Notes: generated by a model from the sequence alone, not told the origin. A stretch of DNA of 64,000 nucleotides from Liriodendron chinense (GCA_003013855.2 ML058447.1:4712001-4776000); one strand, 5' to 3'; shown: positions 1-12,329, counted from the first letter of the stretch. Program-made: numbers and translations.

Positions 1-785
1 ACACCACTTAAACACATCAAAATATACAAGCGGTCGATCTGATTATTTGATAAGAAAGATTTTTGATTTGTGCAACTACTTATGGTTGAGTGCATATATT
101 TAACAGGTTGCTTGTCGTCTACATACATTCTTTTCATTACTTCTAAAAGAAAAATAATACATCATGATACTTTGATAAATGAGAATTCTTTTTTTTTTTT
201 TTTCTTTATAAGATTGAGATTTATGAAGAATTATTCTATGAAAAGTTTCTAATTTACATTTTGCCTTTTTCCATGAATATGAAAAGCTGAAAAGCTGAAA
301 AGCTGACCATTTTCCTCCTTTTCCTTTTGTTTCGGTCAAGGAGCTACAGCTTGGACGTGGGCGTCAATTCCATCTCTTAACTAACCATTTTTAGCTATTT
401 TAGTCATCTAAGGTCTCTTTGAGGGCCACTAATCGAATGGACACGGTTATCTAATAATTATGATTCTTGAGACATTAGCTATCCATTCCAGGATCCATTA
501 GATGAATGGACCGGATTGATCGCAGCCAATCCGTGAAAAAGGTGGACCACACCATGATGCTCACCTCATATGAAAGGCTGACCAAAGACTTTGATATTGT
601 GGCCCACCCAACGACAATCTGCAAGGTTCTGTCTTCATCATGTTGTGTCCTACCTTTTGCATGGGTGGAAAATGTACGTGATCCATTGGCGGGAAAAAAT
701 ACAGGCTGTCAGCCAACGCATGCATTTCTAATTTTTGAGGGGTACAATTGGCATTTCCTCACGCAACCAGTTGGCATGAGCGTAA
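1..785. other. Intergenic DNA upstream of the PCAP1-like gene
   Basis: No coding region is supported. The stretch holds a poly-T run near 189-204, three direct repeats of AAAAGCTG near 282-306, and fragments of the dispersed non-coding repeats seen elsewhere in the window (for example the GTGGACCACACC-type motif near 541). The last part presumably includes the promoter of the gene starting at 1139. Short open frames here lack codon bias or recognisable motifs. Confidence 0.6.
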
Positions 786-792
786 TATAAAG
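786..792 (+). promoter_or_regulatory. Candidate TATA box of the PCAP1-like gene
   Basis: TATAAAG stands about 350 bases before the start codon at 1139 and is followed by ATGGGCCTTT, which contains a GGCC element. If used, transcription would start near 815-825 and give a leader of roughly 310 bases, rich in pyrimidines. A leader intron is possible but was not resolved. This is inferred from sequence only. Confidence 0.45.
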
Positions 793-1138
793 CAAAAGCA
801 ATGGGCCTTTTCGTAGTATATCCTTCTATATTTTCCTGCCATAGCTTACAAACCTCTGCCTAAGTTAGGACAGACAGTTGGCAAACAGGTTTAGGAGTTC
901 TGATTGAAGGCCGAGAGAGAAAGAAACAGAGCCTCTTCAATTCAGTCTCTTCGTTTCTTCCATTCCTAGTATGAAATTCAAAGACTCTGATGTCTATTCT
1001 ATGATTTCCATGAATACCCATTTCTCTAATTCCTTTTTTCCCTTCATTATTTTCCACCTTCTCCTGATCTAGGGTTTATTTTATTTTATTTTTTTAATGT
1101 TTTTTTGATGTTTTTGGCTTAGAAGAGCATAAAAAGAG

Positions 1139-2335
1139 ATGGGTTACTGGAAATCCAAGGTTCTGCCCAAGATCAAGAAGGTCTTTGAGAAAAACGGTGG
1201 TAAGAAAGCTGTTGCAGAAGTCTGCAAGTCCTTTGATGATTCAAAGGTGGTTTTCTCCTTTTCCTTCTTTTCCTTTCCTTTGATATTTGATATTTCTTTT
1301 TATTTATTTTATTTTTTTTCGGTTCTATAACAGTCTTGTCTCTGCCTTTTCATGTATGTAGGAGGCCATAGATAAGGAGTTCGAGGAGAAGAAAACCGAT
1401 CTCCAACCCAAAGTGATTGAAATCTATGAAGCTTCATCAACTGAAATTAAGGTGTTAGCTTTTTTCCAATATGAAAAAGCAAAAAAAGAAATCTATGCTC
1501 TTATCTTTGTCTTATATGTTCTAATCGCAAGAAAAAAGATAGAAAAAAGATGAAAAGAACAGATCCAAGCAACTGATATTATTGTTTTTACTACAGACTG
1601 TAGTGAAAGAACCCAAGGATGCTGGAATCAAGAAGAACTCACCTGCAGTTCAGAAATTCATAGAGGAATTAGTGAAAATTGGTATATCTATAAAGGATAT
1701 TACTTCTTTTATTTATTTTCTAAGACATGTAATCGTTATATGGGCCAGTAAAGTATCCAGACCGTTGATTCACTGGGTACAGTATGTAGATAACCATGGT
1801 TGGTAATCGTCCGTATTTTTTTTTCTTAATTTTACATACGGCAAGGATAGTCCGATTGGTGTGATTTCCAACAGACCCACTTGATGAACTGTCTGGATCT
1901 ATTGCCCCCGCTGTATCCACGAGTTCTTGTAAATGGTAGAGTATCCTTGCTGCCAGCGATTCCGAATTTTCAATCCATGGATTCCTAAAAAATCATTTCC
2001 TTGTTACAGATTTCCCAGGATCAAAGCTAGTATCCGAAGCATGCACAAAATTCGGGCCCGCCTTAGTCCCGGGCCCGGTTATCTTCATCTTCGAGAAGGT
2101 CTCGACGTTCATCGTAACAGAAGAGAAAGAAGCTGCACCGACGACGACGACAGAGGAGACGGCAGCAGCGGCTGCTACTGAAGAAACTATCAAAGAGAAG
2201 GAGAAGGAAATTGTGGTTGAAGAAGAGAAGAAGGTGGAAGAGAAAGCCCCAGTGGAGGAAGTGACCGAGAAGAAGCCCGAAGCAGCGACTCCATCTGAGC
2301 AGCCCAAGGTGGAGGAAGAAGCCCCAAAGCCATAG
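1139..2335 (+). CDS. PCAP1: Plasma-membrane-associated cation-binding protein, DREPP family (PCAP1/MDP25-like)
   Basis: Four exons, 1139-1246, 1362-1451, 1597-1681 and 2010-2335, all with GT/AG introns, join in frame to 609 bases (202 residues plus stop). The N-terminus MGYWKSKVLPKIKKVFEKN is typical of DREPP proteins; Gly2 is a myristoylation site in the family. A Lys-rich N-terminal half, which binds phosphoinositides, calmodulin and microtubules in Arabidopsis PCAP1/MDP25, includes the stretch FEEKKTDLQPKV. The motif GPALVPGPVIFIFEKVSTFI follows at about residues 107-126. The C-terminal 70 residues are Glu/Lys/Val/Pro-rich with repeated VEEK-like blocks, the cation-binding tail. Arabidopsis PCAP1 is about 225 residues, so this copy has a slightly shorter tail. 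Expected role: a peripheral plasma-membrane protein linking Ca2+ and phosphoinositide signals to the cortical cytoskeleton. The reading frame is intact and no neighbouring gene overlaps. Family assignment is firm; function is by homology. Confidence 0.93.
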
Positions 2336-2420
2336 AGAATCCATTTTCCATAGATTATGATTCATCTCTCCACTCTCTGTAAAACTAAACTACACTTGTT
2401 ACATGATTTCTTATTCTTTT

Positions 2421-2446
2421 CTTCTTCTTCTTCTTCTTCTTCTTCT
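2421..2446. repeat. (CTT)n microsatellite in the probable 3' UTR
   Basis: About eight CTT units begin 86 bases after the PCAP1-like stop codon, so the repeat probably lies in the transcribed 3' region. A canonical AATAAA signal was not found close by. Confidence 0.85.
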
Positions 2447-5400
2447 GCTGTTGGTATTTCCATTTCCATGTATGGTTGTGAGTTTTTACTTAAAGTTTTG
2501 GGAGATTGGGGTTCTTTGTTTTTATGTTTTTCATAAAGAAGAAGCTCTGTAAAAACGAGCTGTATTTGTTTGGATTAGGGTTTGTTGAAATCGCTTCTGT
2601 AATTAGCTGCCTACTACCTCCGTTTTCACGTTATAATTCAAATATCTTCTTTGTCGTTTTGTTCTACGGTTCTTGTCTATCCTGCATGGAAAACAAGGTC
2701 AGTATTGTCTTTTTCTTTTTTCCCCTCTATTTGATGAATTCTCTCTCTGGTACGCTTGTGATCTAGGCCATTTATTAGGTGAGTAAACGGTACAGATTAT
2801 TCGTCCCAAATATCAGATGAGTACACCGATATTCCTCATGTTGATATTCGATGTACGTGTCCAGCCCGCCAGATGAGCGTACCAGGATGTGTCCCCATGG
2901 ATGAACGGCTTGCACTAGGTGGGCCACACGTGCTTGCTGAGTTAGATCAACGGTGCTGCTTATCTGATAATTGGACGGTCCTGATCTTCGCCCCAGGTGA
3001 ACATCATAACGGCCCCCTCTGTTTTCATGGTAACGATGTCGACACGTGGATGGTAGGGAACCACAAGTTGTAGGGTTATCAGGCTTCAATCAGTGTACGA
3101 TGCAGATTGATGGGGCCACATGAGGTGAGAAATACGCACACACAAAGGCAAATGAGGGACACGGGACAGGAGCTTAGGTGGGCCACCCACGACATAGGCT
3201 TCCCAACACGCAACACTCAAATGCTGGACGTTTGTGAGAAGAGGAAGCAAGCAAATGAGATGATAGTAAATACTGTCCCATGTTGTGGGCCATCAAAATA
3301 GAGAGGGAAGGTGAGAAATCAAATCAATTTCCTAACCATCAATATCCTTTCCAACTCATATTACGTGGACCAGCTTGTCCTCAACCTTCTCCAGACAATT
3401 ATGTTTGGAGAGTTATTTTATACTCTGGCAGACTATCAGTCTCAATACGCGGGCAGGGACTCCAAAATAATTTTTCATGTGGCATCTATTCTCTCAAATT
3501 TAAACCAATTAAATTGTGAAATTCAACTTCCATGTGTCGCAACCACAAATTAGATTAGCTAAATAATCCTAACCATTGGATATTTTCAGTTTTTAACCAT
3601 CAAATAAATGTCCATCAATCGAATGCTAAGATAACAGACTAAGCGTTATTTTTGGTCCATAGAACATCTAAACTGGGATACAGGAATTAATTGTACTCCA
3701 CGTATGCAATTTTTACCCGATTTAAGCGCCTGTGTATCATCCATCACTTTCTAACAGAGTATCAATTTTTTTTTAGGATAGATATGAAACTCCCCGCACG
3801 CACACCAAACAACACCATTGAGGGATGTTAAGCGTACTGGTTCCTTACACTTGTGAGAGATCAGAGCGCCGTTCATCAGGCCGTCCTCACTGAAAAGACG
3901 CTCATCTGCAACACCTGACGTATGCGGTGGATAAAACAACGCATCTTATTGTGCGTGGGGCATCCACTCCGTTCATCAGGTGTATCCCTCCATGTTAGGT
4001 CCACCTAAGCAAAATCAGTCCGATCCAGAACTTATGTGGGCCACACCACAGTGAAAAACGGGGAGGCGTCGGCGCACACCATGGCGTTTACATGCCATCC
4101 AACCCGTTCATCAGCTCCAAAAATTAGTGGGTCAAACGGCCTGAACATAGATGCTTCAAGTGTGATTTTACATTATATCAGGTGTTGCGGACCACCTGAG
4201 TTTTGAATCGGGGTGATTTTTGGGATGAACGGTGAACATTAAAAGGGCCATCTGACCGACGGGGTGGATATAAGACGAAACAAATGAATAGTAAGAAGAC
4301 GGACGTTTCATATTCTTTGCACACATGTGGCACACTTCATGGTCGGATGGCATCTACACAGTGTGACAGCCAAATGAGCGGGTAGGATCTCACGCATGTG
4401 TGCTGCGTTTCCACTTGCCGAGCAAGTACACTTGTCAGTGCCACGACAAGTCATGCATCACATTGGCTCCGGCTGTTTAATTCCAGGAGGCGTGAGAATC
4501 CTATGCTTGTTTCACACAATTTAAAAAATGGCAGTGACTCATCCTCACATGCGGCACTGATGTACAGATATCCAGACCATCTAAATTGTGGGTCCCATTA
4601 TCAATGTAATATACGTCTAAGATCACACTGATTAAGCAATCCTAACCATCCAATGAATGTCTGTCAAATGGATCGTGGCCCAAATTTGAAGGGAAAGATC
4701 AGATGCTAAAATGTATATTGTCAGTGCAGTTTCTCAGCTCTTTGGATAGAAGGGGACAGACATGGACGGTGATCCGTGAGCGTAAGATAGGGTAAGGATA
4801 TTCAGGGACTGTTCAATAAAAATAGGAGTTCAGAACACTCAATCCTCTTAAATTTCGTATGGTCCAACAACCACTCTGAAAAGATGATATTGACCATTGA
4901 TTTGTCGAGCGGAACGTGAGCCATTTTATTCTCAATGGTCCATATTCAACTATATTTTTTGATGATCAGAATCATTCATTTGGCACAAGTATATTACTAT
5001 GGCCCATTACCCAAAACGTGGACGGTTCTGATCATTGGATCGAACCACTTTCCATGTGGACCCCAATGGACGGCTACAGAGATATTCTCCATCAAGTGTT
5101 TCCGACCATGGATCGACCACATCCATAAGTCAATCCTGACCATCACTTTTGTTCACTTTGCTGCAATTAATTTCAACGGTCAACGGTCTCTCCTTTTTAC
5201 AGTCACTTAGGAACGCTCTGTATCAGATGGCTAAGATGACGCGATCTATTGTGTGTCGGGAACCATTTTCGATCCAAAATGACATAAAATAGATGGACGG
5301 TCCAAATGATATGTCACCCTGCCACGTGTTATACAGAGAAAGACAGCTCAACCATATTACGGTTCTACCTGTTCCAGCGTGTCATTTTCCTTGTTTATTA

Positions 5401-5773
5401 ATCTGCGCCTACAAGCTAGGGCCGGGGATAGCCCTGAGCTTATATCACTTTCAGGTAATCCATATCATTCGTGCTTGATTTCATTGCATTTGAATTTTTA
5501 CGACAGGCCTTCCAGATGAACGGCTCGGATCCTTTTGTTAGTCTCGTTTCCCCTCACGTGGACGGAGGATATGTCTAAAATCATACTTATCAAGTGGTTA
5601 CAACCATCCATTTTTAAGTGGCCATCATTTAGATGGTTAAAATGTAATTTGAAGGGAAAATCAGAAGGTTTATATAATCTCTGAGTACTTTTTGGTCACG
5701 CTCTATCCATGGTTGGTCATCGATTTGGACGATCAGGATTCATGTGTAACGTTGAAGGGGCATCACTTACTAT
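2447..5773. other. Non-coding stretch rich in degenerate dispersed repeats
   Basis: No gene is supported. The DNA is a patchwork of phrases repeated across the window, such as GGTGGGCCACACGTG near 2919, TGGACGGTCCTGATC-like blocks near 2970 and 5020, and AGTATCAAT-type segments near 3760. These look like decayed copies of foldback elements and of the dispersed repeat described at 12330. Open frames in it have atypical composition and cross repeat boundaries. Confidence 0.6.
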
Positions 5774-5782
5774 CTTTTAAGT

Positions 5783-6262
5783 CGGGGCGGATTAGGTGCG
5801 GCCCTGACTGTGGGGCCCACCTTGATGTATGTATTTTATATCCATTCTGTCCATCCGTTTTGGCAGCTCATTTTAAGAAATTAGCCGAAAAATGAAGCAG
5901 ATCCAAATTTCAGGTGGACCACACCATACGAAAAAGTAGTGATTGAATGCCCACGATTAAAAACTTTTTAGGGCACTCCGTAATGTTTATTTGCCATCTA
6001 ACTTGTTGATAGGATCACAGAGACCTGGATGGATGTAGGATAAAATCAAATATCAGCTGGGTTTAAAGCTTTTGTGGCCCACAGTAAGTTTTTAATGGTC
6101 AATCACCACATTTGACTAGTGGTGTGGTCCATCTGAGACTTGGATTTGCTTTCATTTTAGGCTCAGGCCCTAAACTGACCTGAAAAAACGGATGGACGGA
6201 GTGGATATACAATACATATATCAAGGTGGTCCCCATGGGCGGGGCGGCACCTAATCCAACCC
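5783..6262. mobile_element. Foldback MITE, GGATTAGGTG family, about 480 bp
   Basis: The ends are inverted: the left arm starts CGGGGCGGATTAGGTGCGG and the right arm ends with the complement of GGGTTGGATTAGGTGCCGCC. Pairing continues inward through GGGGCCCACCTTGATGTATG and CGTCCATCCGTTTT-like blocks for about 100 bases. Flanks CTTTTAAGT (5774-5782) and CTTTCAAGC (6263-6271) match at 7 of 9 positions, compatible with an old 9-bp duplication of Mutator type. It has no coding capacity. The spacer phrase about a Lys-free AT-rich centre recurs in sister copies at 13348, 19073, 43954 and elsewhere. Confidence 0.75.
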
Positions 6263-6753
6263 CTTTCAAGCAGGATAAAATAACATTGCGTAGCTTGCAC
6301 CTCTCATGTGCTTACGCACGTGCCACATACACTAGTGAAACGAAGTCAGCTGAGCCTACATGCTTGTTCAGTCTCTCATCTTCACGCCAATACATCTGCC
6401 ACTGGGATATACGGGAGAAAGATCCAAGCTGTCCATCAGATGGATCTGACTATGTAGACAACCTAGCCCAATGGCCAATCTGGTCTGCTGTTTAGGTAGC
6501 CCACAATCTTAGAACAGACTCCCTTGAAAAACTTAGCTACGTTTTAGCCATCCATTTTTGTAATTGGACTGGCCTGAGTTTTAGTTATCGCATCTTTACA
6601 TTTGGACCCACCTGATGGATGGCTTGGATCTTGTATCCTATATCGATGATGACACACATAGCTGCGGGTGGATTGGCTTCCTTGTACATAGTGTGCACTT
6701 AAAGCTATAATATATGTAAAAAAAAAAAATTCGTTCGCATGAAGATAGAATGG

Positions 6754-7119
6754 GAGAAAAATTTTGCTACACCCACGGGTTAGCTACGCTACCTACACCG
6801 GGTGTAGCAATGATCCACCATGATGTATGTGCTGTATCCACGCCGTCCATTAATTTTTTGAGATCATTTTAGGGCATGTCACAAAAAATGAGGCAGATAA
6901 AAAGCTCAAGTGGGCCCAGCAAAGAAATAGTGGGGATTGAACGTCAACCATTAAAAACTCACTTGAGGTTTAGATCTGCCTCATTTTTGGTGACATGCCC
7001 CTAAAATGATCTCAAAAAATTAATGGACGGCGTGGATACAGCACATACATCATGGTGGATCATTGCTACACCCGGTGTAGGTAGCGTAGCTAACTCGTTG
7101 GTGTAGCAAAATTTTCCTC
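6754..7119. mobile_element. Near-perfect hairpin MITE with 9-bp target duplication (Mutator-like)
   Basis: The element is 366 bp and almost wholly palindromic. The left end GAGAAAAATTTTGCTACACC is mirrored by GGTGTAGCAAAATTTTCCTC at the right end, and arms of about 130-150 bases pair through CTACGCTACCTACACCGGG and the CGCCGTCCATTAATTTT block. It is flanked by a perfect 9-bp repeat, ATAGAATGG, at 6745-6753 and 7120-7128. A 9-bp duplication points to Mutator-superfamily mobilisation. It has no open frame of its own. The arms share the TGATGTATGTGCTGTATCC phrase with the GGATTAGGTG foldback family but carry different tips. Confidence 0.92.
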
Positions 7120-7128
7120 ATAGAATGG

Positions 7129-8117
7129 TATCTCATTGGCGTGCATATACCAAACATTCTGTGTATACACTCATCCCCATTTTAAAAAAAAAATGGTTAT
7201 TATAGTGGAGATAAATGGCCCCTGGTCCCCACCAGCCTTTTGTACGTACTTTTCATGATGTCTTGTTCCCACCCTAGAAAATGGTGGGCCCCATTTAAGA
7301 TCACCAATTGCTGATGATAATATGGTTTTAAGGAGTGCATACACCAATTATTCAATGCATGAGGTAATGTTTTCCTCTCCTACTTTTATCACTGAAATGC
7401 CATTTTTATCTTTCATTGTCACTCCGAACGTATATTACGAGAAACTAGTACTGTTTTTTCCTTGTAAAAAAAGCGAGATTGTCTCTATCATTGCAGAAGG
7501 AGTACGTTTCATGAAGCCCACTGGATGATCATTGGAAGATCTGACCGTCTGATCGGGTGGCCTACATATGGGCACTAAAAAAGAAAATCAAAAGAGAAGT
7601 AACGGCCTACGACAGGTTTTAACTTTGGAAATGTAGATCATCATTATGATTAAGATTAATCTTCCTGATTCTATAAGCGTATTGCAGATGCATTTCTGAG
7701 TCGATCCATCTCAGGCTTCATTGACATCTTAGATTGATTAATTCAGGATTGACTAATAAAAAATCAAAACACCATAGAAGAATTCGATTGAAGGGAAGAA
7801 GATTTTGTTTGGATATGTGGAATTTTTGGGAAAATAGATTTTGTTTTTAACTGAAATGATGTTTGAGTTGTCTAAATATGTGGATTACACAAAATAATTA
7901 TTACTCTTATCTATATCTAGAATTCTCTTGTGCAGGAATTCGACTTGGTATCCAATAAGACCCCATTTTGTAACCCAAATTTCAAACTAAAGAATACCCC
8001 ATGGTTCATGGAATGTGAAAAGATAGTTGAGCTGTGTAGATATGTGATTTCCACACATTAACCACCATTACTCTTATTCATGACTAGAATTCTTTGACAT
8101 AATTAGTGTTAATTGAG
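7129..8117. other. AT-rich intergenic stretch, nothing recognised
   Basis: No gene is supported. The stretch includes GAATTCGAT-type AT-rich DNA and two similar phrases near 7920 and 8090 (CTAGAATTCT). It precedes the copia-derived block at 8118. Confidence 0.45.
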
Positions 8118-8230
8118 CTGAGGAAAATTTTGTAGAGATTACTCCATGCCACTTCATTTATAATAACACTGGAAAAAAAGATCCTAACACACGTACTAGG
8201 CCCACTTACATCAGGTCTACTTATTCTAAC
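8118..8230. repeat. Direct repeat (left) flanking a copia remnant, possible LTR fragment
   Basis: The stretch from CTGAGGAAAATTTTGTAGAG to the phrase GGCCCACTTACATCAGG resembles 9770-9873 (AGAGGAAAATATATGTAGAG through GGCCCACTTATTTTAATA) in the same orientation, with many substitutions. A pair of direct repeats around decayed copia coding DNA suggests old LTR fragments, but termini and target duplications are not identifiable. Confidence 0.4.
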
Positions 8231-8589
8231 ACTCCCTCTTAAGTTGGAGCATAAATATCATTCATGCTTAACTAGAATACAATATTATGAAATTAAGAAG
8301 AACTAACTACTTCGGTAAAGATGTTAGCCAACATATCATCTTTATAACATCTTATGCATGTGAGGTTAGAGATAGACATTTTACCAAAAAAAAAATGGCA
8401 GTCAACTGTATTGTGTTTGGTACATTTGTTAAAAAAAGGGTTGAAAGTAATATGAATTATTGCTTGATTATCACAAAAGAGCTACACTTGAGTGGACACC
8501 TGAATTCTAAGTTTCAAAAGAAGTGATAGAAGTTATTGTACCTCCCATGTGGCATGACCTATAAAGCAATACTTGGCTTTTACAAAGGA

Positions 8590-9745
8590 GCAAGCAATAA
8601 CGGACTTTTTCTTACTTTTCCATGAAACAAGGTTTTCCATGAAACAAGGTTATCACCAACGAAAGCATAGTAACCAGTAATAGAACGATGATTGCTTAAT
8701 GATCCCACCTAGTTAGCTTGAGAATATGCTTACATATGGATGCCCATGATCTAAGAAGAGAATGCCCTCACCTAAAGAGGACTACAAGTGGTGAAAAAAT
8801 GATAAACAACTTGAAGGTAATATTAACAAGGAGACTATATAAAATGACTAACAAGGATAACTACATATATAGGTAATATTGAGCCGAGTTATGGAGAGAA
8901 AAATTAGTTAGCTTGCCCATAAGGCGAGCATATGCCACGGGTTATGCAAGAGAAGCAGACTCCGTTGCATGAAAACAATGGTTCACTTCAATAGGGGTCT
9001 TAGCTATCCTAGATCCTAGTATACCAGTTTTACGAAGAATATTGATAGTATACTTGCGCCGAGAGGTAAAGATTTCAACTTGAAAGTAAGCAACTTTGAT
9101 TCTAAAAAATTGGAGCAATGAGCCAAGATCTTTGACTTCAAAGGATAAGACAAGAAAATTCTTAACAACATGAGTATCATTTGAACTATCTTTTATGATG
9201 GTAATATTATCAACATAGACAATGAAAATAATCTTCCAAGATACCATCTTCTTAAGAAAGACTAAGTAATTAATTATAAGAAGCGAATAAAACTAAACCA
9301 TGAAATAACAATGCTAAAGCACTCAAACCAAATGTGAAGTGATTGCTTGAGCCTATATAAGGGTTTTTTTTTTTGTTACTTACAAGCTTTACCTTTTGAG
9401 TTAGGAAAATGAAACCTAAGAAGAAGGCTTATATAAATATCATCTTCTAAATCTTTATTAAGGAATAAATTTTTGACATCTAACTGATCTGATTGCTGAT
9501 GACGTTGAACCACTTAGATAAAATAATACGCATTGAGTTTAGCTTAGCAATAGGAGCGAGCACTTCATGTTAATCCACACTATATTGCTAAGTAAATTCC
9601 TTAATAACCAGTCGAGCTTTATACTGAGTAATAGTTCCATTTGTGTTATACTAAAAGTATAAACCTGTTTGCAACCAATTACATGATGTTTGTCCGACAA
9701 AGATACTAACTCCCATGTGCCTCGAGAGTAGATAAGAGTTTTCAT
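8590..9745 (-). pseudogene. Decayed Ty1/copia reverse transcriptase-RNase H fragment
   Basis: Read on the minus strand, 9745-9539 resembles the start of a copia reverse transcriptase (GTWELVSL, then CKQVYTF where CRWVYTV is usual). Near 9500-9380 comes a QLDVKNLFLN stretch, matching the family QLDVKNAFLH motif. 9247-8942 contains FIVYVDNITII, so the catalytic YVDD has become YVDN, followed by FEVKDLGSLLQFF and RKYTINILRKTG. Near 8700-8600 an RNase H piece reads RSITGYYAFVGDNLVSWK. Frames change several times and stops interrupt them, so the fragment is non-functional. Domain order fits copia pol; gag, protease and integrase are absent. Confidence 0.85.
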
Positions 9746-9769
9746 ACTTTGACACCAAGTTGATTAAGC

Positions 9770-9873
9770 AGAGGAAAATATATGTAGAGATTTCTTCCCA
9801 TGCTTTTTATAACAATGCAGGAGAAAGCAACCCTAACTCACTGATACAATATGGTAGGCCCACTTATTTTAAT
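9770..9873. repeat. Direct repeat (right) flanking the copia remnant
   Basis: Same-orientation counterpart of 8118-8230. It lies immediately beyond the reverse transcriptase start, which is where a 5' LTR of a heavily deleted element could be. Identity is modest and judged by eye. Confidence 0.4.
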
Positions 9874-10129
9874 AATGAGAATTGAGGTGACTATTGTTGA
9901 TGAATTTGAGAATTCGATTTGCTATCCTAATATGACTCCAGTTTTCTTAATCCAACTTTTTACGATAAACAATGTTATGGAAAAACACTCACATATGATT
10001 GATGTAAGTAAAATCATAGAAGAAAAAAAGCTAAAAGTAAAACCCAAAAGTTTAAGAAAAATAAGAAATAAGAAGTACTTATATTTATGTGGTTTGACAA
10101 TGTACCTATGTTTATAGGGTGTAGTAACA

Positions 10130-10411
10130 CAAAACTTTTTTCTTCACTAAAACAAGAGAAATCAGAAATATTACCTCTCCTACTCTTTTTTTTTTTTTTT
10201 AATGTAATAACTCTTTCACTAAGAAATACCAAAGAAAAATATTAATACTTTCTTCACCAATGTTCCCTTATAAAAACCTATACAGCAAGAGAGAGGATTG
10301 CAAACAATCTAAGGAGACTAAGCTGCATCGTACATGCGTAAATACATATGCATTGGGTGGAGAGATGTCTCGGTTGGGAGACGTTAAGTTCCATATATTA
10401 TCTTAATATTC
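10130..10411 (-). repeat. Probable copia 3' LTR remnant
   Basis: On the minus strand a polypurine-like CAAGTGGGAGAATATTAAG (around 10421-10403) precedes a stretch with a TTTTTATAAGGGA box (plus strand near 10268-10276) and T-rich downstream DNA. CAAGTGGGAGA just before an LTR is typical of copia polypurine tracts. The distal end is not defined; the LTR may run further towards 9900. Confidence 0.45.
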
Positions 10412-10770
10412 TCCCACTTGAGGAATATTTTATCTAACAATGGGAAAAATGCTTCTAATAACAATTGCCTAAATATTAGTAATCACTATGTAACAACATT
10501 GCTAAAGAGAAGTCCTTCATCAAATAAATTTCTCCCTTGTAATAGGCGTCATCAGTATATTCATTACATTATAATTGATATGATCTTTTACAATGTGATC
10601 TTTCAATCTGCCACCATATCATGTACAAAATAACATTGAATATCAATGCACTTAGTCTGAGGAACAAATGCTGCATTCTTAATAAAATGTAATGTGCTTT
10701 GATTATCACAATGAATAACCACCACGTTTTGCTTGATTTTTAATTATTTTTTCAACATTTTCAACTAAAT
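10412..10770 (-). pseudogene. Decayed copia RNase H fragment
   Basis: Translated from about 10722 down to 10620 on the minus strand, the sequence reads IHCDNQSTLHFIKNAAFVPQ and then TKCIDIQCYFV. These match the copia RNase H motifs LHCDNQSAIxIAKNPVFHxR and TKHIEVxxHFVRE. A stop follows and the reading frame degenerates towards the LTR at 10411. This is a second copia fragment, distinct from 8590-9745 because its RNase H is followed directly by an LTR-like end. Confidence 0.75.
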
Positions 10771-12329
10771 ACCTTTCTTGCACACTTGTATAGTTGACAT
10801 ATACTCTATTAAGATTCAATACCTTTACAAATGAGAAAATTATCATGAACTAATTATTATATTTTTCATGGCATTAGTCCAGTAAATTTCAAGTATCCAA
10901 GCACATCATTTTCCAATCTATTTGAAACAATTACATAAAAGTACATCTCCAAAAAGGATTTTGCTCTTTTCCCTCGTATATGAAAATAATTGCTGCCCAT
11001 ATGCCAACATGAATATCCTCTATGTTATTATAATCATTCATCGTGGAAACATTTCCCTTACACTTCACGCCCATAAAATGAGAAGCTTCATTTATCAAAT
11101 TAGCTAAAAACTATCTAAGCCCTTGGCATTTTTTTTTGGTTATCAAAAGAGGACAACGAAATAGCATATAGGGGTGGCCCACCTATTTCCATTGTGTGGC
11201 CTACCTAGATTATAGATGTGCCTGATTCTTAGGCCTCAACCCTAAATTTTTGTATGACATCTCATGATTGGAGTGTATTTCATACTAATCATCACGATGA
11301 ACCTTATAAAAATGAACCGTTGAGGTTTTTCTCCCAACTGTTTCATTTGGTGTAAATCCCTTAAGCACATGTTGGCTTGAGGCTTTGAACCTAGCCTAAA
11401 GGGGATTACACAATTGAGTGGATCTCAAATATAAATTATCATGGGCCTTGCAAAAATTTAAGTGTAAGCATCTCCTAAAATTTCCTTAATATATACATCA
11501 ACACAGGCCTGGGAATGGTTTGGAGGGACGCACACCCTTGATTTTCTCTGAGGTTCACAACTATGCGTATATGAAATCCACTCCCATCATTAAATGATAA
11601 TCTCACGTTAGGCCTAAGGCCACAAAATCAGACTAACTTGTGATTTGGCTGGCTATACCAAAGGAAATAGAGGGAAGAAAGATATTCACCCTTGATTTTT
11701 ATAGGGCCCAACTCGATGATTATAGGATATCCACTCCAATCATTAAATGCATGCTAAAATTTAGGCCTATGGCTGAAAAATAGGCCAATCCATGATTCAG
11801 CTGAGTTGGTACTGCTCTAGTTTGAGCTTAGTTTGTTTTTTTCAAATGAGCTTAACTCTAAGGCTTGATTTGGTTTGAACTTTTATTTCAACTAATCCAA
11901 GCCGATCTTTCAAGCTAGCTTGGTTTGTGCTTAGCTCTAACTCTAATGATGATTACTTAAATTAGGCGTAGGTTATTAAAAACCATTTTGAAAAAGGTAT
12001 CTGAATGTAAATTCCATGTTACTAAGGTAGTTTTTCCTAAAAACTCCTAGTGGTAAATTAACATGACGTCCGATGACTTGCCGTATACACACACGCAATT
12101 CGGTCTATTCTCGAAGATGATACTATTAGAATACAGCTAACACGAAGGGATAAGAATTAGAAACTCCCACATATTAAAAGAAAACCTTTGATACTACGAC
12201 AGACAGTGATGGATAATACACAGGCACTTAGATATTGATTAGAAATGGCATGTGGGAAACAGATAAATTGAATTTAACTGTCCAATTTACGCTCCTCAGT
12301 TTATATGTATTCATGAACAAAAAATTCAT
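10771..12329. other. Intergenic stretch, no gene recognised
   Basis: AT-rich DNA with two similar blocks near 11240-11460 and 11560-11820: a phrase on adverse ATTAAATGATAATCTCA, then TTAGGCCTAAGGC, recurs with changes in both. They may be decayed copies of one repeat. No coding motif is visible; the copia match does not clearly extend past 10770. Confidence 0.45.
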
